Assembly: GCF_900107215.1 (NCBI RefSeq)
Contig: NZ_FNPD01000012.1
Location: 1-52,394, forward strand
Direction: 5' to 3'
From: Acetomicrobium thermoterrenum DSM 13490
GTDB taxonomy: Bacteria; Synergistota; Synergistia; Synergistales; Acetomicrobiaceae
Length of the DNA stretch: 52,394 bases
Shown piece after piece: positions 41,089 to 50,718 of this stretch (the first letter of the stretch is position 1; every line of letters begins with the position of its first letter). A model generated the notes under the pieces. The model worked only from the letters and a program-made list of their open reading frames with translations, made no database searches and was not told where the DNA came from. The position numbers were made by a program, and so were the translations under genes.

Positions 41089-43527
41089 CTAGACTTCCTC
41101 CATAGCATCGTCTCGAACTATCGTAATATCTGCCACGCTATCACCTTGGTCAAGCCTTACCAAAATACTTCCCGTCGCCGTTCGGGAAAGCACGGGAACA
41201 TTCTTAACCGCTATCCGCGTCACACGCCCTTTGCTGGTAACTATCATGACCTCATCATCTTCAGTCACGCTCCAGGCGCCTACAAGCGATCCCGTGCGGT
41301 TCGACAGCCGCATAGCTCTCACCCCCGAGCCACCTCGGTGATGCAGAGGAAATTCGTCGAAGGAAGTGCGCTTGCCAACGCCCTTTTCGCTAATAAACAA
41401 TATCGCCATTCCCTCCTGCAGGGGTTCGCATCCAACCAATACATCGCTTTCCGACAGCCGTATGGCGCGCACGCCCCTGGCCTGTCGGCCCATTGGACGA
41501 AATTCCTGCTCGCTCGTCCTCAGTGCCTGGCCCTGGGCAGAAACGAACAAAAGCTCGTCTTCGCCGGATGTAAACCGTACCCTGGCTATAAAATCTCCGT
41601 CGTCCAAGGTAATGACCCGCCGGCCGGCACGGGTCAGGTTGGCCAATTCCCTAACATCGAGCCTCTTGGCAATTCCCCTCTCGGTCGCAAAGAATACGAA
41701 CCTGGCTCCGTGCATCGTATCCTCTTTTATTGCCACAACGCGCTCATTTTCCTCCAGGGTAAAAAAGGAGCTCACATGTTTGCCTTTCCCGTTTTTCGGT
41801 TCGGGGAGCAAATATCCCTTTATGGCAAAGACGCGCCCCTTGCTCGTGAAAAGGAATATGTCATGATGAGTTGTAGTAGCAGCGAACATCTCCACTTCAT
41901 CATCTTTTTGTTTTAACCCTTTGATGCCTTTGCCGCCCCGTCCCTGCAGATGATAGTCTCCTAAAGAGGCGCGCCTTAAATAACCGTCCTTGCTCAAAAC
42001 TACGACTATATCCTCCTCAGGTATCAGTTCGTCGTCTGCCACTTCGACTAATTCGTCTACAATTTCGGTCTTCCTGATATCGCCGTATTGTCTCTTAAGC
42101 TCCGTCAGCTCCTCTTTGACTACAGAATCCAACACACTGGGATTTTCAAGGATAGAGTGGTACATCTCTATATCCTTAAGAAGATGTCTCAACTCTTCTT
42201 CCAATTTGCTCCGTTCCAGGTTGGTAAGACGCTGCAATCTCATGTCGAGTATTGCCTGTGCCTGTAATTCCGTGAAGCCAAAATTATCCATGAGCCCTAC
42301 CCTTGCTTCCTGAGCATCCTTGGATCTTTTGATAAGAGCAATAATCTCGTCTATCATATCCAGGGCCTTTACCAGTCCCTCCACTATATGGGCCCTTTCC
42401 TCCGCCTTCCTGAGGCGATAATTTGTTCTGCGACGAACGACATCTCTCCTGTGATCCAGAAATATTTTGAGAAGTTCTATTAATCCGAGCTCCCTCGGCA
42501 CCCCGTCCACAAGGGCCAGGTTAATGACGCCAAAGGTGGTTTGAAGAGGCGTTCTGCTGTAAAGCTGCTTCAAAACCAAATGGGGATCTGCATCTCTTTG
42601 AAGTTCTATGACGACCCTTATTCCGTCTCTGTCCGATTCGTCTCTTAGGTCAGCTATACCGGTCAGATAGCCCTCCTGTACGCCCCTTGCTATTATTTCG
42701 ATTAGCGTGACTTTGTTGACCATATATGGGATCTCTGTCACTATCAGGCTCGTCTTTCCGCGCTTCATCTGCTCGATGGAGACTCTTCCGCGCAAGACGA
42801 TCTTGCCCCTTCCCGTCCTGTAAGCGTTTATGATGCCTTCCCTTCCGGTTATCGTTCCTCCCGTCGGGAAATCAGGCCCCGGCATGACTTCAATTATGTC
42901 TCCGAGCTCGACATCCTCTCCTCTGTCTATCAAAAGGCAGAGGGCATCCACCACTTCCGATAAATTATGGGGAGGGATGTTTGTAGCCATGCCTACGGCA
43001 ATTCCCGAGCTGCCATTGACCAGAAGATTTGGAAGCAGCGACGGCAAGACGAGCGGTTCCTGCAAGGTTTCGTCGAAGTTCGGGCCCCAGTCTACCGTGT
43101 CTTCGTTTATGTCTCTCAGCATCTCTTCTCCCAGTGGAGAAAGCCTGGCTTCAGTATAACGCATAGCCGCGGGGGGATCGCCATCTATCGAACCGAAGTT
43201 GCCCTGTCCGTCCACCAGTGGATAGCGCATGGAAAAATCTTGGGCCATTCTGACCATGGCATCGTATATGGCCGCGTCTCCATGGGGATGATATTTTCCC
43301 ATGGTCTCTCCGACGATCCTGGCCGATTTTCTGTAGGGTTGGTTTGACCTCAAGCCCAGTTCCATCATCGCGTAAAGTATCCTTCGCTGCACGGGTTTCA
43401 GGCCATCCTTCGCATCGGGCAAAGCCCTGCCCACGATTACGCTCATGGCATAATCGAGATAACTCAGCTTTATTTCTTCTTCTATCGGTAATCTAAGCAC
43501 TTTACCTATATTGCTGCTTTCTGCCAT
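41089..43527 (-). CDS. gyrA: DNA gyrase subunit A
   Basis: GyrA cuts and rejoins DNA. The catalytic Tyr124 lies in MRYTEARLS. The 812-aa protein has the winged-helix/tower part followed by the C-terminal beta-pinwheel with the GyrA-box-like GRGGKGIKG, so it is gyrase rather than topoisomerase IV. In the quinolone region [14 protein letters not shown], the residue equivalent to E. coli Ser83 is Ala85. The ATG follows GGAGG. It is the first gene of gyrA-psd-pssA. Confidence 0.97.
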   Translation of the reverse strand: MAESSNIGKVLRLPIEEEIKLSYLDYAMSVIVGRALPDAKDGLKPVQRRILYAMMELGLRSNQPYRKSARIVGETMGKYHPHGDAAIYDAMVRMAQDFSMRYPLVDGQGNFGSIDGDPPAAMRYTEARLSPLGEEMLRDINEDTVDWGPNFDETLQEPLVLPSLLPNLLVNGSSGIAVGMATNIPPHNLSEVVDALCLLIDRGEDVELGDIIEVMPGPDFPTGGTITGREGIINAYRTGRGKIVLRGRVSIEQMKRGKTSLIVTEIPYMVNKVTLIEIIARGVQEGYLTGIADLRDESDRDGIRVVIELQRDADPHLVLKQLYSRTPLQTTFGVINLALVDGVPRELGLIELLKIFLDHRRDVVRRRTNYRLRKAEERAHIVEGLVKALDMIDEIIALIKRSKDAQEARVGLMDNFGFTELQAQAILDMRLQRLTNLERSKLEEELRHLLKDIEMYHSILENPSVLDSVVKEELTELKRQYGDIRKTEIVDELVEVADDELIPEEDIVVVLSKDGYLRRASLGDYHLQGRGGKGIKGLKQKDDEVEMFAATTTHHDIFLFTSKGRVFAIKGYLLPEPKNGKGKHVSSFFTLEENERVVAIKEDTMHGARFVFFATERGIAKRLDVRELANLTRAGRRVITLDDGDFIARVRFTSGEDELLFVSAQGQALRTSEQEFRPMGRQARGVRAIRLSESDVLVGCEPLQEGMAILFISEKGVGKRTSFDEFPLHHRGGSGVRAMRLSNRTGSLVGAWSVTEDDEVMIVTSKGRVTRIAVKNVPVLSRTATGSILVRLDQGDSVADITIVRDDAMEEV

Positions 43528-43562
43528 TTCGATACCTCCAACGAAAAGATGAGACTGTCAAC

Positions 43563-43600
43563 AACAAAGAAGCGACGGCGTAGCTAAAAGTCCGTCGCTT
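43563..43600 (-). terminator. Terminator between the nitroreductase and gyrA
   Basis: AAGCGACGG (43570-43578) pairs with CCGTCGCTT (43592-43600), and the minus-strand tail is CTTTGTTG. It lies about 55 nt after the nitroreductase stop codon. Confidence 0.7.
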
Positions 43601-43652
43601 ATGAATCATATTTTAACATATTTTTACCTTTTTTACCTCGAGGAATGGTATT

Positions 43653-44183
43653 TTACCATTTGTTGTGATGAACCCTCTGGTTGTCGTAACCGCTATGGGG
43701 TTCCTTGCTTTCTGCAGGATATCCTATGGCAGCTATGCCTAACACGTTGATATGTTGAGGTATCCCCAAAACCTTCCTTATAGCTTCGGGACGACCAGGG
43801 GAGTTATTGACGCCAAGCCACACCGATCCAAGCCCCAATGCCTGAGATGCCAGCAGGATGTTTTGCATAGCAGCTGAACAATCCTCCTCCCAATACCGTT
43901 TTGCAAAATCGCTGATGGAAGGATCGCCACAGACGACGACGGCAAATCCCGCTTCATGAAGCATCTTTCCGTAAGGATGAGCCTCAGCCAATGCATCGAG
44001 CAACGATCTTTCGTCCACGACGACAAAATGCCAGGGCCTCGTACCTCCCGCCGTAGGGGCTGCCTGTGCGCATTCCAAAATTATCTCCAATTTTTCCGGT
44101 TCAACCTTTCTATCCTTTTGAAACTTCCTTATGCTCCTTCTGTCCAATATTACCTTTATAGCGCGATCCTCTCGCAAAGACAT
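43653..44183 (-). CDS. Nitroreductase-family FMN protein
   Basis: The 176-aa protein shows the nitroreductase fold: ILDRRSIRKFQKDRKV near residue 12, APTAGGTRPWHFVVV near 42, and GLGSVWLGVNNSPGRPEAI with IAAIGYPAESKEP at the C-terminus. It likely uses FMN and NAD(P)H; the substrate is unknown. The ATG at 44183 follows AGGAGGT; an in-frame GTG three codons earlier lies in the SD. It is monocistronic. Confidence 0.9.
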   Translation of the reverse strand: MSLREDRAIKVILDRRSIRKFQKDRKVEPEKLEIILECAQAAPTAGGTRPWHFVVVDERSLLDALAEAHPYGKMLHEAGFAVVVCGDPSISDFAKRYWEEDCSAAMQNILLASQALGLGSVWLGVNNSPGRPEAIRKVLGIPQHINVLGIAAIGYPAESKEPHSGYDNQRVHHNKW

Positions 44184-44291
44184 CGTAAACACCTCCTGAA
44201 CAAAATTTTGTCGATCCTCGAATGAGCTACAACAGATGATAATTATACTGCACTTTTTTTAAGAATCAACTTTCAAGGCAAAGCAACAGTC

Positions 44292-45074
44292 TCAGTATCT
44301 AATTGCATTGGCCTTTTCCGATATCGCCTCGAAACAAGATCGCAGAAAAGGCGCAAATTCCGGAAGCAAAGGAACGGTATCGCCTTTCAAGTTAGAGGCG
44401 GCAACCCTTTTGTCTCGAGGAAAAAATGCTGCGGCTTCTACCCCTATGGACTCAAGTGATGCCTTGACGTTTTCAATTACATCATCATCGGCCATATTGA
44501 CAACCGCCACCATCGGACGATCCACTTCCTTTGCCAAATCGCTCATAAACTTGACCATTTCCAATGATTCGTGGGAGGGCTCAAGAACTACAAGAAAAAT
44601 ATCGGCGCTTCGCCAGATGCCGCGCCCAATATGCTCTATGCCTGCCTCGCAGTCCACCAAAATCCACCATCCGGGAGCATGCAGCCTCGCAAGAAACCCC
44701 TTCTCCAGCGCTCCCATGGGACAGGCGCATCCCTCGTCGGGTTGGCGAATTTTGCCTATGGCCAAAAAGGCATAATCGTCCCTCCTGCTAACGCAGGTTC
44801 GCGGCAAATCGTCAACGTGGATCTTGGCATCCTCGTCGAACCCACCCTTTTTGTTGTCGAAGACGACTTTTTTTACGGCAACCCTTCCTCCCAGATCGTC
44901 CATCAACGTGCTCTTGGGGGCACTGAGCCCAAGCATCCTATAGAGGCTGCGGTTGCTTTCGTCGGCATCTATTACCAACACTCGCATCCCTTCCGAGGCC
45001 AAAAATTTGGCAAACATTGCGGTTATCGTGCTCTTCCCGCTCCCACCGCGACCGCATATAAAAACCTTCGTCAT
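44292..45074 (-). CDS. CooC-like nickel-insertion ATPase
   Basis: The 260-aa MinD-type ATPase has a deviant Walker A GRGGSGKST (8-16), a switch I region at VIDADESN, and a CAC pair (Cys116, Cys118) in DEGCACPMG, the CooC metal site. CooC loads nickel into carbon monoxide dehydrogenase. No CODH or other nickel enzyme is encoded here, so the client is unknown. It lies between the nitroreductase and sdaAA genes, each with its own gap. Confidence 0.8.
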   Translation of the reverse strand: MTKVFICGRGGSGKSTITAMFAKFLASEGMRVLVIDADESNRSLYRMLGLSAPKSTLMDDLGGRVAVKKVVFDNKKGGFDEDAKIHVDDLPRTCVSRRDDYAFLAIGKIRQPDEGCACPMGALEKGFLARLHAPGWWILVDCEAGIEHIGRGIWRSADIFLVVLEPSHESLEMVKFMSDLAKEVDRPMVAVVNMADDDVIENVKASLESIGVEAAAFFPRDKRVAASNLKGDTVPLLPEFAPFLRSCFEAISEKANAIRY

Positions 45075-45128
45075 GATTGAAGTGACACCCCCGTTTCTCT
45101 TTTATCTCCGGGCTCGATCAAATTTTCT

Positions 45129-46013
45129 TTAAATTTCGGCCATGGGCGGAACTTCACTGAATATCTTCTTCTCTAATTCCCTGCCCTTCGGCGTTGCCGC
45201 CAACCCTCCCTTAGAAGTCTCCTTTAAGCTTTCCGGCAAAGCCCTCCCAACTCTCCGCATTGCATCGATGACCTCGTCGGGGGGGATTACGGACCTGATC
45301 CCGGCCAAGGCCATGTCGGCACAAAGCGATGCCAGGGAAACCAAAGTGCCGTTTCTTTTTATACAAGGCACCTCCACCAACCCCGCCACGGGATCGCACA
45401 CCAAACCCATCAAGGATTTAATCGTCAAAACTGCAGCATGAGCCGAGGCCTCAGGACTTCCTCCCTCAAGATAAACCAAAGCTGCCGATCCCATGGCTGC
45501 AGCAGCGCCGCACTCTGCCTGACAGCCGCCCTCCGCCCCTGCCAGGGTGGCTCTCTTCTGAATGACCTCGCCAACACCGCCTGCAACGATCAGGGCTTTT
45601 ATCAGCATATCTCTGGAAGGCCCATACAAATCTCGATAGGCAAATAACAAGCCTGGCAATATACCGCAGCTTCCGGCAGTAGGAGCAGCCACTATGCGCC
45701 CCATATTCGCGTTGTACTGAGACACGGAAAGCGCTATGCGAGAGGCCTTGGCTATGAATTTGCCTGAAAGGGGAACATCCCTTTGAGCAATGTACCGTTC
45801 GAACCTGCGTGCCTCATCTTCCATCATACGTCCTTTGAAATCCGCATTTATCGCTGAATTTACCGATTGTTCCATAGCATCGAGCATGTGCGACATATTT
45901 GTGTATATGAGATCCTCGCTCTTTCCGCTTTCACGACTTTCCAGTTCCACTACGGCTTCGTGGAATTCAAGGTCGACTTCACAAAGTTTCAGTATCTCTT
46001 CGAAAGACCTCAT
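45129..46013 (-). CDS. sdaAA: L-serine dehydratase, alpha subunit
   Basis: This [4Fe-4S] subunit converts L-serine to pyruvate and ammonia with SdaAB. Cluster cysteines are visible in TAGSCGILPG, CQAECGAAAAMG and GLVCDPVAGLVEVPCIKRN. It is full length at 294 aa. The ATG overlaps the sdaAB stop (ATGA). Iron-sulfur serine dehydratases are oxygen-sensitive and are common in fermenters that use amino acids. Confidence 0.95.
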   Translation of the reverse strand: MRSFEEILKLCEVDLEFHEAVVELESRESGKSEDLIYTNMSHMLDAMEQSVNSAINADFKGRMMEDEARRFERYIAQRDVPLSGKFIAKASRIALSVSQYNANMGRIVAAPTAGSCGILPGLLFAYRDLYGPSRDMLIKALIVAGGVGEVIQKRATLAGAEGGCQAECGAAAAMGSAALVYLEGGSPEASAHAAVLTIKSLMGLVCDPVAGLVEVPCIKRNGTLVSLASLCADMALAGIRSVIPPDEVIDAMRRVGRALPESLKETSKGGLAATPKGRELEKKIFSEVPPMAEI

Positions 46014-46684
46014 CTGACATCACTCTCCGGAGAGGGGATAAAGATCACGCGCATCAAGGCCGAATGGGAATTTAAGATCTCATCTTTCGTGTTCTCTTTC
46101 AATTCGCCGTCAATTTCTATTACCATTGCAGCCTTGCCTCCGCGCCCCTGTCGATGCAACCGCATTGTAGCTATATTAAGGCCCTTTTCTGCCATTACGC
46201 CTGCAACGGCAGCAACTACTCCCGGCTGATCTCTATGAAAGGTTATTATAGCAGCCAAATCTCCACTTAAGGAGATGGAAAAGCCATCTATCTCCTGAAG
46301 CTCTATCACGCCACCGCCCAGGGAAGCTCCCACCAATTCCATTGCCCTGTCTTCTTTATATATGACGAACCTTACAGAATTGGGATGGGCTCCATCGATG
46401 GATTCGGCAAAAAAGCGATATTCCAATCCCCTCTGTCGGGCGATCTCAAGGGCATCTCTTATCCTTTCGTCATCGGGCATAAATCCGAGAAGCCCGCCGA
46501 TCAGCGCTTTATCAGTGCCGTGTCCCCAATATGTGGAGGCAAAACTGCCTCTTAAAAATATGTCGACTTTATTGACCTCTTCGTTCCATGCTCTTCTGGC
46601 AAGCCTGCCCAGCTTGGCCGCACCCGCCGTATGGCTCGAAGAAGGCCCAACCATTACAGGTCCTATTATGTCCAACAACGCCAT
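46010..46684 (-). CDS. sdaAB: L-serine dehydratase, beta subunit
   Basis: The 224-aa subunit has the N-terminal SDH beta fold (DIIGPVMVGPSSSHTAGAAKL) and a C-terminal ACT domain (AAIITFHRDQPGVVAAVAGV, near 150-224). It precedes the alpha subunit by a four-nt overlap. The ATG at 46684 follows GGAAGGTG. The ACT domain may sense serine. Confidence 0.95.
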   Translation of the reverse strand: MALLDIIGPVMVGPSSSHTAGAAKLGRLARRAWNEEVNKVDIFLRGSFASTYWGHGTDKALIGGLLGFMPDDERIRDALEIARQRGLEYRFFAESIDGAHPNSVRFVIYKEDRAMELVGASLGGGVIELQEIDGFSISLSGDLAAIITFHRDQPGVVAAVAGVMAEKGLNIATMRLHRQGRGGKAAMVIEIDGELKENTKDEILNSHSALMRVIFIPSPESDVR

Positions 46685-46791
46685 ATTTTTCACCTTCCGC
46701 TTAAATACTGTTCAACCCCTATTCCGTATTGTGAATTTTATCATAAAAATTAAAGAGCTAAAACCCTACCGGACCAACAACTACATCGAAG

Positions 46792-46821
46792 GCAAAGGAC
46801 CGCACCAGGGCGGTCCTTTGC
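46792..46821 (-). terminator. Hairpin between btuB and sdaAB
   Basis: GCAAAGGACCGC (46792-46803) and GCGGTCCTTTGC (46810-46821) form a perfect 12-bp stem with a 6-nt loop. Neither side has a long T-run. It most likely ends the btuB transcript. Confidence 0.6.
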
Positions 46822-46871
46822 TAAACTTCAATATTTCCTGCCGTTAGGGAAAAATTCCATTCAAAGATCCA

Positions 46872-48731
46872 TTAAAAGAGATGTTCAAAGGTCAGATATA
46901 CCCTTCTTTCTGGGCCGATGTATCCTGAAGTGTCAATAATGTACTCTTCATCGAATATGTTGTAAGCAGCCAGAGTTATTTTATAGTTTTCCATATCGTA
47001 AGCCAAAATAGCATCGACAGTAACGAAATCATCATCGGCTCTATCATCGCCACTAAGATTGTCTTTCTCGCGTTTTCCGTAATAGTGGGCGCTCAAGCTG
47101 CCAAACCAGGGGCCGTTGTCGTAATTAAGCTCGCTGTAAAGCTCCAATTGAGGAGTGCCACCCTTCCTCCAAGGGTCACTTGAAGTTTGTTTTTCTTCCG
47201 CCTTTTGCCAGGTCATTCCATTAATCCAACTTAGGTTAGTGGTGAATGGTTTTTCGAGTTGCCCTTCGATGCCCCAGGAACGAAATTCTGCTAGGTTATT
47301 GTATCTTCCCCTGAAATTTTCAGAATCAATCGTTTCCCATTTAATTTTGTCGTCCATCTCCAGATAAAATAAGTTTATATTCCACTTGCTGACTGGGTCT
47401 TTAATCCCAAAATCGTAAGCCCAGCCTTTTTCTGGTAATAAATTAGGATTTGGATCGTGCCAAGAAGATTTTGAATATAACTGGTACAAACTTGGCATCG
47501 CAAAGGACCTGCCCGCGGTTAAATACCATAACTTTCCACTAGCATCCTGGCGATAAAATGAGATCTTGGGTGCGAACTCAGACTCGTCTTTACCGTTGTC
47601 GACATCCCAATTCTCATATCTCAAACCTATATCCATAAATGTGTCGCCCAACAAAAACGAAAATTGAACGAAGGGAGCAATGTTGTGCCGTTCGGCCTTG
47701 AAAGAATTATCGTAAATTACTAAATCATCAACCGACAGATCTTCAAAGCGATAGGCAACTCCCCAGGCAAGCGGGATATCTCCCATTGAAGTCCTTTGAG
47801 TAAACTCTAATCCCCAAATATCTCCGTCATAATTATTACTATCATCACTTCCTTTATACTTTCTGTCAATTAAATGAGCATAAGCTATTACTTCATTTTT
47901 TAGATCGGCATATTTCAGATAAAATCTTTTATAATCATCTTCATATCTATCAACTGCATCTTTATAAGGTTCCCATTTTGAATCGTATGAGCCGAAATCG
48001 GCGCCAAAACGCCAGTTCCCCCAAGAAAGTGCAATGCTCGCCGAATCTTCGTCATAGTCAAGCGCTTTATAAACTTCATCATTATAATACCTGATGGGCA
48101 CTTCGCCTTCTTCTCTGTGATTGTAGCGAATCCCGACATCAAAGACGTCGCCTTTAATCCCTGCCGAGACGGAATACCTGCGCCAGTCGTTGCTGCCGCC
48201 TTCGGCTATGATTGACGTCTTGTACTTATCAGGCGTCTTGGTGATGATGTTAATTACACCCGCTGCAGCCATTGAACCGTAAAGTGCAGATCCGGCACCT
48301 TTTATAACTTCGACCCGTTCGACCGATTCCAAGGGGATGGACCTTAAGTCAACATTGAACATATCTGCTCCATAGCTTGCGTTGTAATATGGAACACCAT
48401 CGACCAGTATTAATACTTCCGTTGCAACGCCCCTCATCCTCAACGAATCATCTTGTGCCCACGAATTTTTCCTTAAAGTGGATATGCCTGGGATCTTATC
48501 CAATACCTCGCTTAAAGTCTTAGCTCTGCTTCTTTCGATCTCCTCTGCTGTGATCACATATGTTGCCTGCGGAACCTCATCTAGCGACTCTGCCAACCTG
48601 CTTCCCGTGACAAGCTCCGGGGCAACCGTCACGGGGCCTTCCTGAGCCAAAACCTCCCCGCCTAAAAAAGACCACAGATAAAGAAAGCTTAAAAACATGA
48701 TGACCTTTGAAAAACTCAATAACAACTTCAT
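46872..48731 (-). CDS. btuB: TonB-dependent outer-membrane receptor (BtuB-like)
   Basis: The 619-aa protein has a signal peptide (about 1-29), a TonB-box-like segment (APELVTGSRL), a plug domain (about 40-150, VPQATYVITAEEIERSRAKT and LILVDGVPYYNASYGADM) and a 22-strand-type barrel ending in the terminal Phe of YLTFEHLF. The cobalamin riboswitch upstream makes B12 or related corrinoids the likely cargo. The ATG at 48731 follows GGAGGGT. It needs the TonB/ExbBD encoded at 35492-38184. Confidence 0.9.
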   Translation of the reverse strand: MKLLLSFSKVIMFLSFLYLWSFLGGEVLAQEGPVTVAPELVTGSRLAESLDEVPQATYVITAEEIERSRAKTLSEVLDKIPGISTLRKNSWAQDDSLRMRGVATEVLILVDGVPYYNASYGADMFNVDLRSIPLESVERVEVIKGAGSALYGSMAAAGVINIITKTPDKYKTSIIAEGGSNDWRRYSVSAGIKGDVFDVGIRYNHREEGEVPIRYYNDEVYKALDYDEDSASIALSWGNWRFGADFGSYDSKWEPYKDAVDRYEDDYKRFYLKYADLKNEVIAYAHLIDRKYKGSDDSNNYDGDIWGLEFTQRTSMGDIPLAWGVAYRFEDLSVDDLVIYDNSFKAERHNIAPFVQFSFLLGDTFMDIGLRYENWDVDNGKDESEFAPKISFYRQDASGKLWYLTAGRSFAMPSLYQLYSKSSWHDPNPNLLPEKGWAYDFGIKDPVSKWNINLFYLEMDDKIKWETIDSENFRGRYNNLAEFRSWGIEGQLEKPFTTNLSWINGMTWQKAEEKQTSSDPWRKGGTPQLELYSELNYDNGPWFGSLSAHYYGKREKDNLSGDDRADDDFVTVDAILAYDMENYKITLAAYNIFDEEYIIDTSGYIGPERRVYLTFEHLF

Positions 48732-48769
48732 AGATCTACCCTCCAATCAACATATTAGTAATATAAAGC

Positions 48770-48809
48770 AAAAGGGGCAACCTGCCACGTAAGACAGGTT
48801 ACCCCTTTT
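48770..48809 (-). terminator. Terminator of the cobalamin riboswitch
   Basis: AAAAGGGG and AACCTG (48770-48784) pair with CAGGTT and CCCCTTTT (48795-48809), with a single mismatch. The minus-strand tail is TTTTGCTTT. It lies between the aptamer and the btuB SD, so it is the expression platform. Confidence 0.8.
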
Positions 48810-48849
48810 CCCTGCCAGATCACGCCACCGCATGATGCAAGCATCTCAT

Positions 48850-48993
48850 CGTCTTCGGCCGGTCTTCTGGCTTCCCCTCATCCTACTATCGCGCCTTCCC
48901 ACCAAAAGGCAGTGGCAATATGCGATTTCGTCAGGGTTACAGCGGCGGGGCCGCACCGGATTTTCACCGGTTTCCCGTCACCGAAACGATCGT
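48850..48993 (-). promoter_or_regulatory. Cobalamin riboswitch aptamer
   Basis: The minus strand carries the B12-element consensus: TTTCGGTGACGGG, AACCGGTGAAAATCCGGTGC, GGCCCCGCCGCTGTAACC, GCCACTGCC with GGGAAGGC, and the late AAGCCAGAAGACCGGCCGAA. P1 forms between CGTTTCGG and CCGAAGACG. It should turn off btuB when adenosyl- or methylcobalamin is high. Outer limits are approximate. Confidence 0.95.
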
Positions 48994-49015
48994 GTTGTTC
49001 TTTTTTTCGTCTGCT

Positions 49016-49044
49016 ATCTTACCCCTTGCCCCTATAAAAATCAA
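49016..49044 (-). promoter_or_regulatory. Promoter of the cobalamin riboswitch/btuB
   Basis: TTGATT (49044-49039) and TAAGAT (49021-49016) on the minus strand are spaced by 17 nt. The expected RNA start near 49009 precedes the aptamer by about 15 nt. Confidence 0.65.
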
Positions 49045-49103
49045 CAGGGGTCCGGTTTTCGTTGCTGGTGCAGGCAAACAACATATTTCCGATTATATGT
49101 AGC

Positions 49104-50021
49104 TTATATATAGCCTCTCTCCTTCAAGAAGCTCCTGGCCACCTCGGCAACGTCCCTGCCCTCACCGTCTACCATGTAATTCAACTGCTGCATGTCCTCG
49201 TCGGTTATCGAATTGGCAAGCCTGTTAAGGACATCTCCTATCTGCGGATATCGATTTAAAACCTCTCCGTTGACAAGGGGCGCAGCAAAATAGGGCGGAA
49301 AGAATTTTTTGTCATCTTTCAATATCTTTAGCTTATGGGCCACAAGCAACCCATCGGTAGCAAAGGCGCTTATGACCTGAACCAGATCGTTGTCTATTGC
49401 CGAGTACATGAGACCCGGGTCCATGGCCTTTACTTCTTTGAAGGAATATCCGTAGGCCTTTATAAATCCCGGGTATCCGTCGGGGCGTTCGGCGAACTCC
49501 ATGGTACACCCGAATACGAGCTCATCGGCCAATTTGCCGAGGTCGGAGAAAGTTTCAATGCCATTTTCCTTGGCGAACTCCTCCTTCACTGCCAAGGTAT
49601 AGGTATTGTTGAATCCCCACGGTTCCAGCCATATCAAGTTCCATCTGTCCTCAAATTCTTTCTTTACGATTTCATACACTTCCTGAGGATCAGTCTTCGA
49701 TTCCATCTGGAGTATATTGACCAATCCGGTCCCCGTGTATTCCACGTAAATATCTATACCGTTATTAGCGCTACCCCTCTTCAAGGCCTCAAAACAGACG
49801 TTGGTTCCCCCTAAATGCAGCTTTCTTTCGACTTTCAAATCGGTATGCGCCTCGATCAATTCAGCGACCATATGCCCCACTACCATTTGCTCGGTATAAT
49901 TCTTGGAACCAACTACAACCTTCCCTGCTGACTCACCGGCTCCATAGCTCGTGCTGCTAAAAGAAAAAACTTGCGATATCGCAAAAAGGATCACAAAAAT
50001 TGCAAGGGCCAACTTTCTCAT
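49104..50021 (-). CDS. Osmoprotectant (glycine betaine/choline-type) binding protein
   Basis: The 305-aa periplasmic protein of the OpuAC/OsmF family has a signal peptide (about 1-28). Family motifs are [21 protein letters not shown] (34-54), [29 protein letters not shown], and the late [22 protein letters not shown]. It binds quaternary amines. The second of two near ATGs (50021) is chosen for its nine-nt distance from AGGAGG. It is last in the operon and 14 nt after the permease. Confidence 0.92.
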   Translation of the reverse strand: MRKLALAIFVILFAISQVFSFSSTSYGAGESAGKVVVGSKNYTEQMVVGHMVAELIEAHTDLKVERKLHLGGTNVCFEALKRGSANNGIDIYVEYTGTGLVNILQMESKTDPQEVYEIVKKEFEDRWNLIWLEPWGFNNTYTLAVKEEFAKENGIETFSDLGKLADELVFGCTMEFAERPDGYPGFIKAYGYSFKEVKAMDPGLMYSAIDNDLVQVISAFATDGLLVAHKLKILKDDKKFFPPYFAAPLVNGEVLNRYPQIGDVLNRLANSITDEDMQQLNYMVDGEGRDVAEVARSFLKERGYI

Positions 50022-50035
50022 ATACATCTCCTCCT

Positions 50036-50704
50036 TTACCGTTTTACTTTTTTTACTTTTCTCCTAATTCCCTTAGGCGTTACTAATTTTTCTAAAATAT
50101 TTAACAAAAAATCTATAACCAGAGTTAAAACCATCGCCGGAACTGCGCCGGCAATGATCATCCTGTTGTTGACCATCGAAATTCCTCGATAGATCAGCTG
50201 ACCCAATCCTCCAGCCCCGACCAAAGCGGCTATCGTCGTAAGTCCTACCGCAGTGACGGCCGATATTCTAATACCTGCCATTATCACAGGCAAGGCCAAC
50301 GGAAGCTGCACCATCTTCATCAGTTGCCAGTTCGTCATTCCCATGCCCCTGCCGGCTTCCAGAATGGCCCTATCCACATTTATCAATCCCGTGTAGGTGT
50401 TCTTTATTATAGGAAGGAGCGAATACAAGAAGATCATCACTATGGACGGCTTGGATCCTATCCCAAGTATGGGAATTAAAAAACCCAACAGCGCCAAACT
50501 CGGCAAAGCCTGCACAGCGTTGGCAATCCCGACGACTATGCCCGCAGCTTTCTCGAACCTCGTTATCGTTATACCCAGCGGAACGGCGACTAAAACGGCG
50601 AAAAAGACCGCGATGAACGTCAGATATAGGTGTTGGGTTGTCAATTCCAGAATTTGATCCTGTCTTTCAAGCATGAAACTGATATATTGACTGAAAATAC
50701 TCAT
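50036..50704 (-). CDS. Osmoprotectant ABC transporter permease
   Basis: The 222-aa permease has five or six membrane segments, [20 protein letters not shown] near 65, and an EAA-like loop [25 protein letters not shown] (about 115-140). [22 protein letters not shown] is typical of OpuCB/OpuCD. Only one permease gene is present where some systems have two. The start is uncertain: GTG 50713, ATG 50710 and ATG 50704 are all in frame near a weak AAAGG. Confidence 0.9.
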   Translation of the reverse strand: MSIFSQYISFMLERQDQILELTTQHLYLTFIAVFFAVLVAVPLGITITRFEKAAGIVVGIANAVQALPSLALLGFLIPILGIGSKPSIVMIFLYSLLPIIKNTYTGLINVDRAILEAGRGMGMTNWQLMKMVQLPLALPVIMAGIRISAVTAVGLTTIAALVGAGGLGQLIYRGISMVNNRMIIAGAVPAMVLTLVIDFLLNILEKLVTPKGIRRKVKKVKR

Positions 50705-50718
50705 TCCCATCACGCCTT

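Noticed and set aside
40993-41916. 307-codon plus-strand frame opposite gyrA and psd
   Set aside because: It is a shadow of two well-conserved genes and has no start signal.
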